DNA from: a virus | IMG/VR virus record: IMGVR_UViG_3300022939_002818 | Coordinates: 1 to 38,916 of that record | DNA: 38,916 nucleotides | Reading direction: 5' to 3' (one strand) | In this document: positions 32,032 to 38,916 of the stretch, in pieces | Numbering within the stretch: position 1 is the first letter of the stretch | How the letters are laid out: each line of letters begins with the position of its first letter | Notes under the pieces: model-generated | Seen by the model: only the letters and a program-made list of their open reading frames with translations | Databases searched by the model: none | What the model was told of the DNA's origin: nothing | Program-made: the position numbers and the translations under genes

Positions 32032-32598
32032 ATGCACAATGTGGAAGGTCAACAAAGTAAACTTAAAGAGCTTACATGGGCTCATCATCAATCAGCAGAG
32101 CGAAGAGCTTTTGCAAAAGAACTTATTAGTGGCTCAATCGATACAGAAATCTATTATAAATTTTTACAATGCCAATTTTTAAATTATCAAGTATTAGAAA
32201 AACACTGTAAAATTCCAGAACATCTTTACCCAATTCGTAGATCTGATCGTATCTTTCAAGATATTCGTGAGCTTGAATCAGAATACGGATTTTCACCAAA
32301 CGGAAAGTTCCCACCTTCAGTAGATCAATATGAAAGTTATATTAATGAAATAGCAAATGATAATGAGAGACTATTAGCACATATGTATGTGCGTCATTTT
32401 GGTGAATTGCATGGTGGTCAAATTATCAAAAACAAAACTCCAGGTTCAGGTATGATGTACGAATTTAATGGAGATACAAAAGTCCTTATTTCAGAATTTA
32501 GAAAACTATTAAATGATGATATGGCAGATGAAGCAAAAGTTTGTTTTGATTTCGCATCACAGCTTTTTGATGAAATGTCAGAAATGATGAAAAAATAG
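32032..32598 (+). CDS. Heme oxygenase
   Basis: A 188-residue heme oxygenase. LKELTWAHHQSAE contains the proximal heme ligand (H19) and YVRHFGELHGGQ the conserved distal glycines. The ATG at 32032 fits the GGAG site (32021-32024) better than the ATG at 32026. The enzyme opens heme to biliverdin, releasing iron and CO, using ferredoxin. A bilin reductase lies about 1.1 kb downstream. Heme oxygenase/bilin reductase pairs are known in cyanophages and other oceanic phages. Its TAG abuts the next promoter. Confidence 0.9.
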   Translation: MHNVEGQQSKLKELTWAHHQSAERRAFAKELISGSIDTEIYYKFLQCQFLNYQVLEKHCKIPEHLYPIRRSDRIFQDIRELESEYGFSPNGKFPPSVDQYESYINEIANDNERLLAHMYVRHFGELHGGQIIKNKTPGSGMMYEFNGDTKVLISEFRKLLNDDMADEAKVCFDFASQLFDEMSEMMKK

Positions 32599-32627
32599 TT
32601 GACATTTATATTATTATAGTATATAAT
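32599..32627 (+). promoter_or_regulatory. Sigma70-type promoter
   Basis: TTGACA (32599-32604) and TATAAT (32622-32627), 17-base spacer, directly after the heme oxygenase TAG. It should drive 32663-34398, including the bilin reductase. Confidence 0.85.
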
Positions 32628-32662
32628 AAAGATATAAACTGCAAATAATATAAGGAGGAGAT

Positions 32663-32854
32663 ATGATTTTATCAGCAGAAATCAACGAAGACTTAGATTA
32701 CATTCCAGAATATCTAGAAAAAGATAAATCAAAATCCACGAGAATGCAGAGAGACGAAGCTGCCCGCGAGCGTCGTCATAAAACAAAAGAAGTAGTAGTA
32801 ACCCGCACACAAAATGAATGGGCCAAAGCGCATAGAGCGAAGAAGAAAAAGTAA
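32663..32854 (+). CDS. Hypothetical basic 63-residue protein
   Basis: First gene after the promoter at 32599-32627, with an AAGGAGGAG site. The N-terminus is acidic and the rest strongly Arg/Lys-rich (ERRHKTKEVVVTRTQ, HRAKKKK), which suggests nucleic acid binding. Its TAA overlaps the next ATG by one base. Family not recognised. Confidence 0.6.
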   Translation: MILSAEINEDLDYIPEYLEKDKSKSTRMQRDEAARERRHKTKEVVVTRTQNEWAKAHRAKKKK

Positions 32855-33045
32855 TGAGAAAGTTTACACAGAAAATTCAACAAGATAATGAAGGAAACCT
32901 GTATTTTGAATTAGAAGAACAAATATTGGAAGAACTTGGTTGGACATGGGGTGATAATTTAAAATGGGAACCAATTGATGATACGAAAACTTCTTGGAAG
33001 CTTAGTAAAATAGATGATATTCAAAAAGAAAAAGATAGTAGTTGA
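32854..33045 (+). CDS. Small AbrB-like protein
   Basis: A 63-residue protein with the pattern LEELGWTWGDNLKWEPIDDTKTSWKLSK, resembling the swapped-hairpin (AbrB-type) module that recurs in small proteins of T4-like marine phages. It may act as a DNA-binding regulator. The following gene begins 32 bases before its end. Confidence 0.5.
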   Translation: MRKFTQKIQQDNEGNLYFELEEQILEELGWTWGDNLKWEPIDDTKTSWKLSKIDDIQKEKDSS

Positions 33046-33721
33046 TGCATTTACTTTCAATGAAAATATTGCAAAGTATCCAATAGAAAAAACATCAAAA
33101 TATCTTCCAGACTGGTTTAAAAAATTAAAACCGGTACATAATATAGATGAAGATAATCATCATTTAAAAGTTTCTACATTTAAAAAATGTGATGGAATTG
33201 GAGATTTAATTAATAATACATTTGCTCTACCTTTATGGGCAGACTTAAGTATTATAGTAAATGACGATGGAATTTATGAATGGAAATATCCGTCTCCTCC
33301 ATATAATTATGGCATGGAGCAACATCCAGATTATCATTTACAAGGAGCATTTGATCCATTAGTACATGCTAAGATTAAATCTCCTTGGATATTAAAAGAA
33401 AAAACTGGAGTAAATTTTTGTCAAATACAAGGTTTTTATTCTTTTAATAAACAACCATTACAAATTCCACCAGGTATTGTAAATTATAAGTATCAACATT
33501 CAACACATATTAATATGTTTTTAGAACGAAGTAAAAATTACTTTTTTGAAGTTGGCACTGCAATGGTATATTTACTTCCTATGACTGATAAAAAAGTTGA
33601 AATTAAAACTCATGTTGTTTCTAAAGAAGAATATAATAGTTTATCTCAATTAAGTGCTCCACAAAAATTTATGGATGCGTATAAGGAAAGAAAGAAATGT
33701 CCGATTTATGGGAACAATTAG
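33014..33721 (+). CDS. Hypothetical phage protein between heme oxygenase and bilin reductase
   Basis: A 235-residue soluble protein beginning inside the previous gene. It shows DAFTFNENIAKYPIEKTSKYLPDWFKKL and a CDGIGDLINNTFALPLWAD segment, a pattern I have the impression of from other marine phage proteins, without known activity. The aromatic and Pro-rich middle (KYPSPPYNYGMEQ) and His-rich segments could bind a ligand or metal. It overlaps the bilin reductase gene by 25 bases, so the two are coupled, but no pathway link is proven. Confidence 0.5.
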   Translation: MIFKKKKIVVDAFTFNENIAKYPIEKTSKYLPDWFKKLKPVHNIDEDNHHLKVSTFKKCDGIGDLINNTFALPLWADLSIIVNDDGIYEWKYPSPPYNYGMEQHPDYHLQGAFDPLVHAKIKSPWILKEKTGVNFCQIQGFYSFNKQPLQIPPGIVNYKYQHSTHINMFLERSKNYFFEVGTAMVYLLPMTDKKVEIKTHVVSKEEYNSLSQLSAPQKFMDAYKERKKCPIYGNN

Positions 33722-34398
33722 ATAAGTATGCTAAACGATTAGAGTTAACCTTTGATCGTCATATGACTAGAATTGATAATCCTCTATATACCGATGATTT
33801 AAAGTTTGAAGGTTGGAAAGATTTATTTTGGAAATCTTGTTTTATTCGTAAAGCGCACCTTAAAATAATTGATAATAGAGAAACACAAAAGCTTTGGTTA
33901 ATGCATATTAACATTTATCCAAAAGTTGGTATTGAACTACCTATTTTAGGATTTGATATTGTTGCAGGACCAAATAAGATTACAGGTTCTTTTATGGATT
34001 ATTCTCCATTGCATGGTTATGATCATCCATATAATACACATATGAAAGAAGTTGTTTCTAAATTAGAATGGAAAAGATCTCGTGAATTACCTGATTGGGC
34101 TTTAGAAATATTTTCAGAAGATATGATTGCAGTAGGTAATATTAGAGTTGGAGAAGAATTAGATCAATTTATTAAAGTAACTGAAGAATTAACTGATTAT
34201 TATTTAAATAATATGTTTGCTCATGCAGCAGATGAAGACAGAGATACTACCGAGCATTTAAACAAATATTGTATTAATCAAAAGAAAAATCCACACTTAC
34301 ACAATTCTATTTTAAAGATGGGTATTTCTGAAGAGTTAAAAGATAAGTATATAAACAATATTTTATTTGAAGAAATAGTTGACATTACAGAAAATTAG
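33697..34398 (+). CDS. Ferredoxin-dependent bilin reductase (PcyA/PcyX-like)
   Basis: A 233-residue FDBR. Conserved segments are FIRKAHLKIID, LWLMHINIYPKVGIELPILGFDIVAG and FMDYSPLHG. H70 and D87 are 17 residues apart, exactly as His88 and Asp105 of cyanobacterial PcyA, the proton-relay residues of the biliverdin pocket. His at the first position is PcyA-like (PebS has Asn there). It should reduce biliverdin, made by the heme oxygenase at 32032, with reduced ferredoxin; the exact product (phycocyanobilin or phycoerythrobilin) cannot be read from sequence. Confidence 0.85.
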   Translation: MSDLWEQLDKYAKRLELTFDRHMTRIDNPLYTDDLKFEGWKDLFWKSCFIRKAHLKIIDNRETQKLWLMHINIYPKVGIELPILGFDIVAGPNKITGSFMDYSPLHGYDHPYNTHMKEVVSKLEWKRSRELPDWALEIFSEDMIAVGNIRVGEELDQFIKVTEELTDYYLNNMFAHAADEDRDTTEHLNKYCINQKKNPHLHNSILKMGISEELKDKYINNILFEEIVDITEN

Positions 34399-34406
34399 TA
34401 TATAAT
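34379..34406 (+). promoter_or_regulatory. Sigma70-type promoter within the end of the bilin reductase gene
   Basis: TTGACA (34379-34384) and TATAAT (34401-34406), 16-base spacer. The -35 is inside the last codons of the reductase gene (ATA GTT GAC, Ile-Val-Asp) and the -10 just after its TAG. A second TATAAT at 34412-34417 has no -35. It drives the gp33-gp59 unit. Confidence 0.8.
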
Positions 34407-34440
34407 AGATATATAATCGAATTAATAAAAGGAGACAAAA

Positions 34441-34662
34441 GTGGGTATGACAACATCAGGGATGTGGCCAAACACATTACTTAAAGAAAGAGATGGTAAA
34501 ACATTAAAAGTAGAAATTTTTGAAAGTTCGGATGGATCTTCGTGTAAATTTTATATTAATGAAGAGTTAGTGGCAGAAGAAATGTACCCTTTAAAATCTC
34601 GTCAATGGGCAGAAGATGCTGCAGAAAATTGGCTTGATGGTATTAAAACACTTAAAGGATAA
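34441..34662 (+). CDS. Hypothetical 73-residue protein, GTG start
   Basis: The GTG at 34441 is six bases after GGAG (34431-34434); the ATG at 34447 would have 12 bases of spacing. The product is small and acidic (SSDGSSCKFYINEELVAEEMYP), followed by a WAEDAAENWLDG helix. It precedes gp33 by two bases. Family not recognised, though small proteins with this kind of ending are common beside phage replication genes. Confidence 0.55.
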   Translation: MGMTTSGMWPNTLLKERDGKTLKVEIFESSDGSSCKFYINEELVAEEMYPLKSRQWAEDAAENWLDGIKTLKG

Positions 34663-34664
34663 TT

Positions 34665-34901
34665 ATGTTAGTCACGCCAAAAACTCCAGAAAGGATTCAT
34701 CATGAAATAGAAGGCATGTTAAAGAAAGGTGTAAGTTATATAGATGCTCTATGTGAATATGCTAGAATTAATGAAATAGAAATAGAAGTTATAGCAGATA
34801 TTGTTAAGAAATCAACCATATTAAAGGAAAAAATAAAGACCGAAGCAGTTGAGCTGAGGATGGTACATTCAGATGATACAGACATCACTAAGTTATGCTA
34901 A
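34665..34901 (+). CDS. 33: gp33-like late transcription co-activator
   Basis: A 78-residue protein whose IEGMLKKGVSYIDALCEYARINEIEIE...IKTEAVELRM pattern aligns with T4 gp33 (IEKMVEEFGMSYLEATTAFLEENSIPE...IQSEAIDENLLR). gp33 links the sliding clamp and RNA polymerase to allow gp55-dependent transcription from TATAAATA promoters. It lies immediately before gp59 and gp32, the same neighbours as in T4. It lacks the long N-terminal part of T4 gp33, keeping the core. Overlaps gp59 by 29 bases. Confidence 0.75.
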   Translation: MLVTPKTPERIHHEIEGMLKKGVSYIDALCEYARINEIEIEVIADIVKKSTILKEKIKTEAVELRMVHSDDTDITKLC

Positions 34902-35472
34902 TGAAAAGTCGTTTGAGTATTACGTAAAATATTTAGCACTCAAACAACATTTTTCAAGCGATTATGATTTCCATAAGTATAATGGAAAAATAAGAGCAAA
35001 TTTTGATAAGTATCGTACTAGAAATGATTGTTATTTCTTTGAAAAATTATCAAATAAAGATGATCCTATAAATCTAATGGTTGCTAATATGATAGTAAAA
35101 CCAAATGTTTGGATAAGAGAAATTATAGAACAAGATGGTGAAGAAAGATATATTGAATGGAAAAAGAAAATACAATCACTATCAAAAGTATTTAAAACAG
35201 ATTTGAATAATTTACAAGATAATTATCAACAAAACTTTGTATCAGTAGACGGGCAACATCCATATGTAATTACTGCATATATGCAAAGAAAAATTAGTTT
35301 GGAGACGTTAACTATATTAGCAAAGATTTCTAATATATTTCCATATTGGGAAGAAAAAATAGTTGACAAATTCATAGCAGGTGATATAATTAAACTAATA
35401 AAAAATTATTCACCATTTTTAGAAATTGACGAAAAAAAGTTCAAAAAAATTATACGTGAACGTTTTTTCTGA
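34873..35472 (+). CDS. 59: gp59-like helicase loader
   Basis: A 199-residue protein matching T4 gp59: YYVKYLALKQHFSSDYDFHKYNGKIRANFDKYRTRNDCYFFEKLS aligns with YKLYLMIKQHMNGKYDVIKYNWCMR...YFFQKLSEKY. gp59 binds forked DNA and gp32 and loads the gp41 helicase at replication and recombination forks. Helical, basic and cytoplasmic. Position between gp33 and gp32 agrees with T4. A sigma70-type promoter for gp32 lies inside its 3' end. Confidence 0.8.
   Translation: MIQTSLSYANEKSFEYYVKYLALKQHFSSDYDFHKYNGKIRANFDKYRTRNDCYFFEKLSNKDDPINLMVANMIVKPNVWIREIIEQDGEERYIEWKKKIQSLSKVFKTDLNNLQDNYQQNFVSVDGQHPYVITAYMQRKISLETLTILAKISNIFPYWEEKIVDKFIAGDIIKLIKNYSPFLEIDEKKFKKIIRERFF
35363..35390 (+). promoter_or_regulatory. 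Sigma70-type promoter inside the gp59 gene
   Basis: TTGACA (35363-35368) and TATAAT (35385-35390), 16-base spacer. The -35 is read as ATA GTT GAC (Ile-Val-Asp) in the gp59 frame. It would drive gp32, uvsX and gp41 with a leader of about 150 bases. Confidence 0.75.
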
Positions 35473-35546
35473 TATAAATAAGTATGTAGGTTATCCTACG
35501 TATATAACGCAATATAAAAATACAACGCAATATAAGGAGAAATGAT
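35473..35546 (+). promoter_or_regulatory. gp32 leader: late promoter, hairpin and direct repeats
   Basis: A late promoter TATAAATA (35473-35480) is followed by a hairpin of eight pairs (35483-35490 with 35495-35502, TATGTAGG/CCTACGTA, one G-T pair) and a 12-base direct repeat AACGCAATATAA at 35506-35517 and 35524-35535, the second touching the GGAG site. T4 gp32 represses its own mRNA by binding a pseudoknot and an A/U-rich leader; this may be an equivalent. Confidence 0.6.
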
Positions 35547-36479
35547 ATGTCATTCGACGCACTCAAAAAGAATCGTTCAGCTTCGCTCGATAAACTGAAC
35601 AAACAACTAGAAAACATTTCACAAAAATCTTACTCAGATCCTAACGAAGGAAAGTTTTGGAAGCCAACTCGCGATCAAGCAGGTAATGGTTTTGCAATCA
35701 TTCGTTTCTTGCCAGCACCTAATGGTGAAGAAATGCCTTTTGTACGTATCTGGGATCACGGTTTCCAAGGTCCTACGGGTCTTTGGTATATCGAAAATTC
35801 TCTTACTACTTTAAATCAAGATGATCCTGTATCAGAATACAATGGTAAACTTTGGAATAGTGGTGTTGAAGCTGATAAAGAACAAGCACGTAAACAAAAG
35901 CGTCGTTTGAAATATGTCGCTAATATCCAAGTTATTAAAGATTCTGCTAATCCAGCAAATGACGGTAAAGTATTCCTTTATCAGTTTGGTAAAAAGATCT
36001 TTGATAAATTGAATGATCTTATGAATCCACAATTCGAAGATGAAACACCAGTAAATCCATTTGATCTATGGGAAGGTGCTAATTTCCGTCTTAAGATTCG
36101 TCAGTTCGAAGGTTATCCTAACTATGATAAATCTGAGTTCGAAGCTCCATCACCTCTATCTGAAGATGATGCAGTGTTAGAATCGATTTATAATCAAGAG
36201 CATTCATTGCAAGATTTGATTGATCCTAAGAATTTTAAATCTTATTCTGAATTGAAAGCAAAATTACACCGTGTACTTGCACTTGGTGAAGCTCCAATTG
36301 AACCTTCTACAGCAGAAGATAATATTGAAGCAGATGATCTAGATCTAAGTAAAATGGGTAATAATGAGAAAGTAGCATCTGCTCCAGAAGCTCCTGCTGC
36401 ACCTCAAGAGTCATCAGCAATGAATATGGCAGATGATGACGATGATCTTTCAATTTTTAAGGAACTAGCAAATGGCTAA
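35547..36479 (+). CDS. 32: Single-stranded DNA-binding protein gp32
   Basis: A 310-residue gp32: basic N-terminal B domain (MSFDALKKNRSASLDKLNKQLE), the OB-fold core (IIRFLPAP, FGKKIFDKLNDL, WEGANFRLKIRQFEGYPNYDKSEF) and an acidic C-terminal tail (MADDDDDLSIF) for partner proteins. The protein has no cysteine: the zinc ligands of T4 gp32 are gone, though a His (H71) remains in WDHGF. It coats single-stranded DNA and recruits UvsX, gp59 and gp41. Overlaps the next gene by eight bases. Confidence 0.9.
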   Translation: MSFDALKKNRSASLDKLNKQLENISQKSYSDPNEGKFWKPTRDQAGNGFAIIRFLPAPNGEEMPFVRIWDHGFQGPTGLWYIENSLTTLNQDDPVSEYNGKLWNSGVEADKEQARKQKRRLKYVANIQVIKDSANPANDGKVFLYQFGKKIFDKLNDLMNPQFEDETPVNPFDLWEGANFRLKIRQFEGYPNYDKSEFEAPSPLSEDDAVLESIYNQEHSLQDLIDPKNFKSYSELKAKLHRVLALGEAPIEPSTAEDNIEADDLDLSKMGNNEKVASAPEAPAAPQESSAMNMADDDDDLSIFKELANG

Positions 36480-36801
36480 TAAAACCTACGAGGAGCTCTT
36501 AGACTTTGACTTTGGCTTCAGCTTTATCGACGAGGAACTCGAAGAAAAACAAGCTGCGGCCGAAGAAACCATTCAACAAGTCAGTAGCGAAAAGCAAACT
36601 TTAGAAGATCAATTAACTGACGCTAAAGTAAAAGCTGACGACCTTGAATATCGTCTAGAACTTTTATATAAATCAATAACACCGTTTTTAGACAATTTAT
36701 GTCAAAATGCGGATAAGTCAACAATTTATTGGCCTGATCGTGTTTCAAAGATTAATGCCTATAAAGCAAAACTATTAACAATTGTAGATGGAGGGTCTTA
36801 A
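36472..36801 (+). CDS. Coiled-coil protein between gp32 and UvsX
   Basis: A 109-residue protein. Residues about 25-65 form a Glu/Gln/Lys-rich coiled coil and the C-terminus has the conserved-looking NADKSTIYWPDRVSKINAYK. A protein with this IYWPDR-type motif is a widespread companion of T4-like replication genes, but its role is not established. It is translationally coupled to both gp32 and uvsX through overlapping codons. Confidence 0.65.
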   Translation: MANKTYEELLDFDFGFSFIDEELEEKQAAAEETIQQVSSEKQTLEDQLTDAKVKADDLEYRLELLYKSITPFLDNLCQNADKSTIYWPDRVSKINAYKAKLLTIVDGGS

Positions 36802-37871
36802 TGAGTCTATTAGATAAGATTGTAAAAAATAGTACCATTAAAATGACTGCTCCTATTGCAGAGTCAAAAGTTTTTGGTAAAAAAGATATGGCACCAACAT
36901 CAGTGCCTATGGTAAATGTTGCATTATCTGGTAATTTAGATGGTGGTTTAACTCCAGGACTTCTTGTTCTGGCTGGACCATCTAAACATTTCAAATCTGC
37001 TTTCGCTCTTTTAATGGCTTCAGCATATATGAAAAGAAATCCAGATGCAGTATTATTGTTTTATGATTCAGAGTTTGGTACACCACAAGCTTATTTCGAA
37101 TCATTTGATATTGACATGAATCGTACAGTTCATACTCCAGTTACAAATGCTGAAGAACTTAAATTCGATATTACTTCTCAACTTGATAAGATTGAAAAAG
37201 GCGAGAAGGTTATTATTGTAATCGATTCAGTTGGTAACCTTGCATCTAAGAAAGAGGTTGAAGATGCACTTGACGGTAAATCAGTTGCTGATATGTCACG
37301 TGCTAAAGCACTTAAATCTCTATTCCGTATTGTAACACCACATTTAAATCTTAAAGATATTCCACTTATTGCAGTTAATCATACTTACAAAGAGATTGGA
37401 TTATTCCCTAAAGATGTTGTGTCTGGTGGTACAGGTATTTACTATTCAGCTGATGCAATTTGGATTATTGGTCGTCAACAAGATAAAGTTGGTACAGAAA
37501 TTCAAGGTTATCATTTTGTAATTAACATCGAAAAATCTCGTCATGTTAAAGAAAAATCTAAGATTCCTATTACAGTAAGTTGGGAAGGTGGTATTCAAAA
37601 ACTATCTGGACTTATGGAAGTTGCTGAAAAAGGTGGATATATTATCAAACCAAAAGTTGGTTGGTATCAAGCTGTAGATCCATCTACTGGTGAAGTTATT
37701 TCTGGCGATAAAAATTATCGTGCGAAAGAAATAGTTGACAATCCAGAGTTTTGGGATATAATATTTAATAATACAGATTTTAAAGATTATATTAAAAATG
37801 CTTTTTCAGTGGGAGGAAGTGTTATAATCTCTGATGATGAAACAGTGACTGAAGACGTAAAGGATGATTGA
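36801..37871 (+). CDS. uvsX: UvsX recombinase
   Basis: A 356-residue RecA/UvsX protein with the T4-type Walker A LAGPSKHFKSAF (about residues 57-68) and Walker B VIIVIDSVGNLAS (about 133-145). NHTYKEIG and GGTGIYYSAD are the DNA-interacting loop region. It forms filaments on gp32-coated single-stranded DNA to start recombination-dependent replication. The last codons overlap the gp41 gene by eight bases. A promoter is embedded near its 3' end. Confidence 0.92.
   Translation: MSLLDKIVKNSTIKMTAPIAESKVFGKKDMAPTSVPMVNVALSGNLDGGLTPGLLVLAGPSKHFKSAFALLMASAYMKRNPDAVLLFYDSEFGTPQAYFESFDIDMNRTVHTPVTNAEELKFDITSQLDKIEKGEKVIIVIDSVGNLASKKEVEDALDGKSVADMSRAKALKSLFRIVTPHLNLKDIPLIAVNHTYKEIGLFPKDVVSGGTGIYYSADAIWIIGRQQDKVGTEIQGYHFVINIEKSRHVKEKSKIPITVSWEGGIQKLSGLMEVAEKGGYIIKPKVGWYQAVDPSTGEVISGDKNYRAKEIVDNPEFWDIIFNNTDFKDYIKNAFSVGGSVIISDDETVTEDVKDD
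37735..37762 (+). promoter_or_regulatory. Sigma70-type promoter inside uvsX
   Basis: TTGACA (37735-37740) and TATAAT (37757-37762), 16-base spacer, about 100 bases before gp41. The -35 again falls on ATA GTT GAC in frame. It would boost gp41 independently of uvsX. Confidence 0.7.
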
Positions 37872-38916
37872 AAAAACAGTAATATCAAACCTAGTATTTA
37901 ATGAAGACTATTATCGAAAAGTATATCCATATGTACAAGTAGAGTACTTTGATGATAATAGTCTGAAAAAAATATTTGAAACCTATTCTACATACGTAGA
38001 AGAATTTAAAGAGCCTCCTTCAATAGAGGCTCTCAAAATTTCACTAGATAAGAGAAAAGATTTAAATGAAGATGGATATAAAGAAGTTATGTCCACCGTG
38101 GATTCTCTTGCTCTAGATAATGATACAAACATTGACTGGCTAGTTTCTGAAACTGAGAAATTCTGCCAGGATAAAGACTTGTTTAACTCTATTCGTAAAG
38201 CAATTTTGATCATGGATGGTGAAGACAAAGTAAATGAAAAAGGTTCTATTCCCGAACTTTTATCTAAGTCTCTTTCCATCAGTTTTGATAGTTCGATTGG
38301 TCATGATTTTATTGATGATGCTGATAGTCGTTATGACTTCTATCATAGAAAAGAAGAACGACTACCTTTTGATATTGAGATGCTGAATAAAGTTACCAAG
38401 GGCGGGCTACCACGTAAGTCCATGTCAGTACTCCTTGCAACGACTGGCGGTGGTAAGTCTCTCGTCAAATGTCATATGGCTGCTTCTTATCTAATGCAAG
38501 GTAAGAACGTAGTTTATATTACTATGGAAATGGCAGAGGAAAGAATTGCAGAGCGTATCGATGCTAATATGATGGATACTTCTCTTGATGATTTAAAAAT
38601 TATGCCAAGAGATGTATATGAAAAACGAATTAATCGTATTAAAGATAAAACAACTGGTAAACTTGTTGTAAAAGAATATCCAACCGGTTCTGCTCATGCT
38701 GGACATTTCCGACATCTATTAAATGAATTAAAGATGAAACGTGGATTTACTCCAGACGTTATCTTTATTGATTATCTAAATATATGTGCTTCATCTCGAG
38801 TTAAAGGTGCGGCTCAAGCAAACTCTTATACACTTGTAAAATCAATTGCAGAAGAAATTCGTGGTCTTGCAATGGAGTTTAATTGCGCTATTGTAACATC
38901 TTCTCAATATAATAGA
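37864..38916 (+). CDS. 41: Replicative DNA helicase gp41, truncated by the window edge
   Basis: 351 codons are visible without a stop at the right edge. After an N-terminal helical domain, ATTGGGKS (residues 192-199) is the Walker A, YITMEMAEERIAERID follows as in DnaB/gp41 helicases, and VIFIDYLNIC is the Walker B. VTSSQYNR at the edge is helicase motif H3. It unwinds the fork with the gp61 primase and is loaded by gp59. The start ATG (37864) overlaps the uvsX stop, GGAT before it serving as a poor ribosome-binding site. Confidence 0.9.
   Translation, partial: MIEKTVISNLVFNEDYYRKVYPYVQVEYFDDNSLKKIFETYSTYVEEFKEPPSIEALKISLDKRKDLNEDGYKEVMSTVDSLALDNDTNIDWLVSETEKFCQDKDLFNSIRKAILIMDGEDKVNEKGSIPELLSKSLSISFDSSIGHDFIDDADSRYDFYHRKEERLPFDIEMLNKVTKGGLPRKSMSVLLATTGGGKSLVKCHMAASYLMQGKNVVYITMEMAEERIAERIDANMMDTSLDDLKIMPRDVYEKRINRIKDKTTGKLVVKEYPTGSAHAGHFRHLLNELKMKRGFTPDVIFIDYLNICASSRVKGAAQANSYTLVKSIAEEIRGLAMEFNCAIVTSSQYNR

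Noticed and set aside
1-38916. CRISPR arrays, insertion sequences, integrase, attachment sites or complete tRNA genes.
   Set aside because: No repeat-spacer arrays, transposase or integrase motifs, or cloverleaf structures were recognised; the intergenic gaps are mostly too short to hold them.

Overview
The window looks like part of the genome of a strictly lytic, T4-like marine myovirus with an AT-rich genome. The evidence is a run of T4-type replication and late-transcription genes in T4-like order at the right end (gp33-like, gp59-like, gp32, UvsX, gp41), several T4-style late promoters (TATAAATA), very tight packing with many stop/start overlaps, and strong sigma70-type promoters for the non-late genes. 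The load of metabolic genes (TusE/DsrC-like, heme oxygenase plus bilin reductase, a TctCA-type transporter, a porin-like protein) resembles oceanic phages of the pelagiphage type. The host assignment (SAR11 or a similar AT-rich marine proteobacterium) is inference, not something the sequence proves.

Layout. 1-1711: small early-type genes behind two near-perfect sigma70 promoters. 1790-3029: late-promoter genes including a secreted protein and a TusE/DsrC-like protein. 3077-4339 (minus strand): a possible lysis cassette of two small membrane proteins and a class 3 lipase, bounded by a bidirectional terminator and a divergent late-promoter pair. 4460-9960: a block of exported proteins (signal peptides, one lipoprotein), small membrane proteins, a possible methyltransferase relative and a staphylococcal-nuclease-like protein. 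10011-12556: a metallopeptidase-like gene, a 31-residue membrane microprotein, a GroES-like co-chaperonin, a porin-like outer-membrane protein and an EF-hand membrane protein. 12611-14749: probable virion proteins behind a late promoter.

14765-26813 is an almost unbroken, overlapping plus-strand cluster of biosynthetic-type enzymes: radical SAM/SPASM, glycosyltransferase-like proteins (one with an internal duplication), several methyltransferases, an asparagine-synthetase-like protein, a GNAT, a pentapeptide-repeat protein, a sulfotransferase-like protein, a 2OG oxygenase, a class I glutamine amidotransferase and a ferritin-like diiron protein. Embedded in it is a 40-codon ArfA-like gene with its own promoter at the start codon and a terminator-like hairpin inside the reading frame. 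26833-34398 continues with a second sulfotransferase-like protein, TctC- and TctA-like transport proteins, an Asp/Asn-hydroxylase-like protein, an SDR, another methyltransferase, heme oxygenase and a ferredoxin-dependent bilin reductase. 34441-38916 is the replication/late-transcription module; gp41 runs off the right edge.

Together the genes suggest a phage that takes over late transcription (gp33 with TATAAATA promoters), brings its own folding factor and recombination-dependent replication machinery, and changes host nutrient uptake, sulfur relay, tetrapyrrole metabolism and possibly ribosome rescue. The large enzyme cluster probably decorates or builds a surface glycan or small molecule, but its product cannot be read from the sequence alone.
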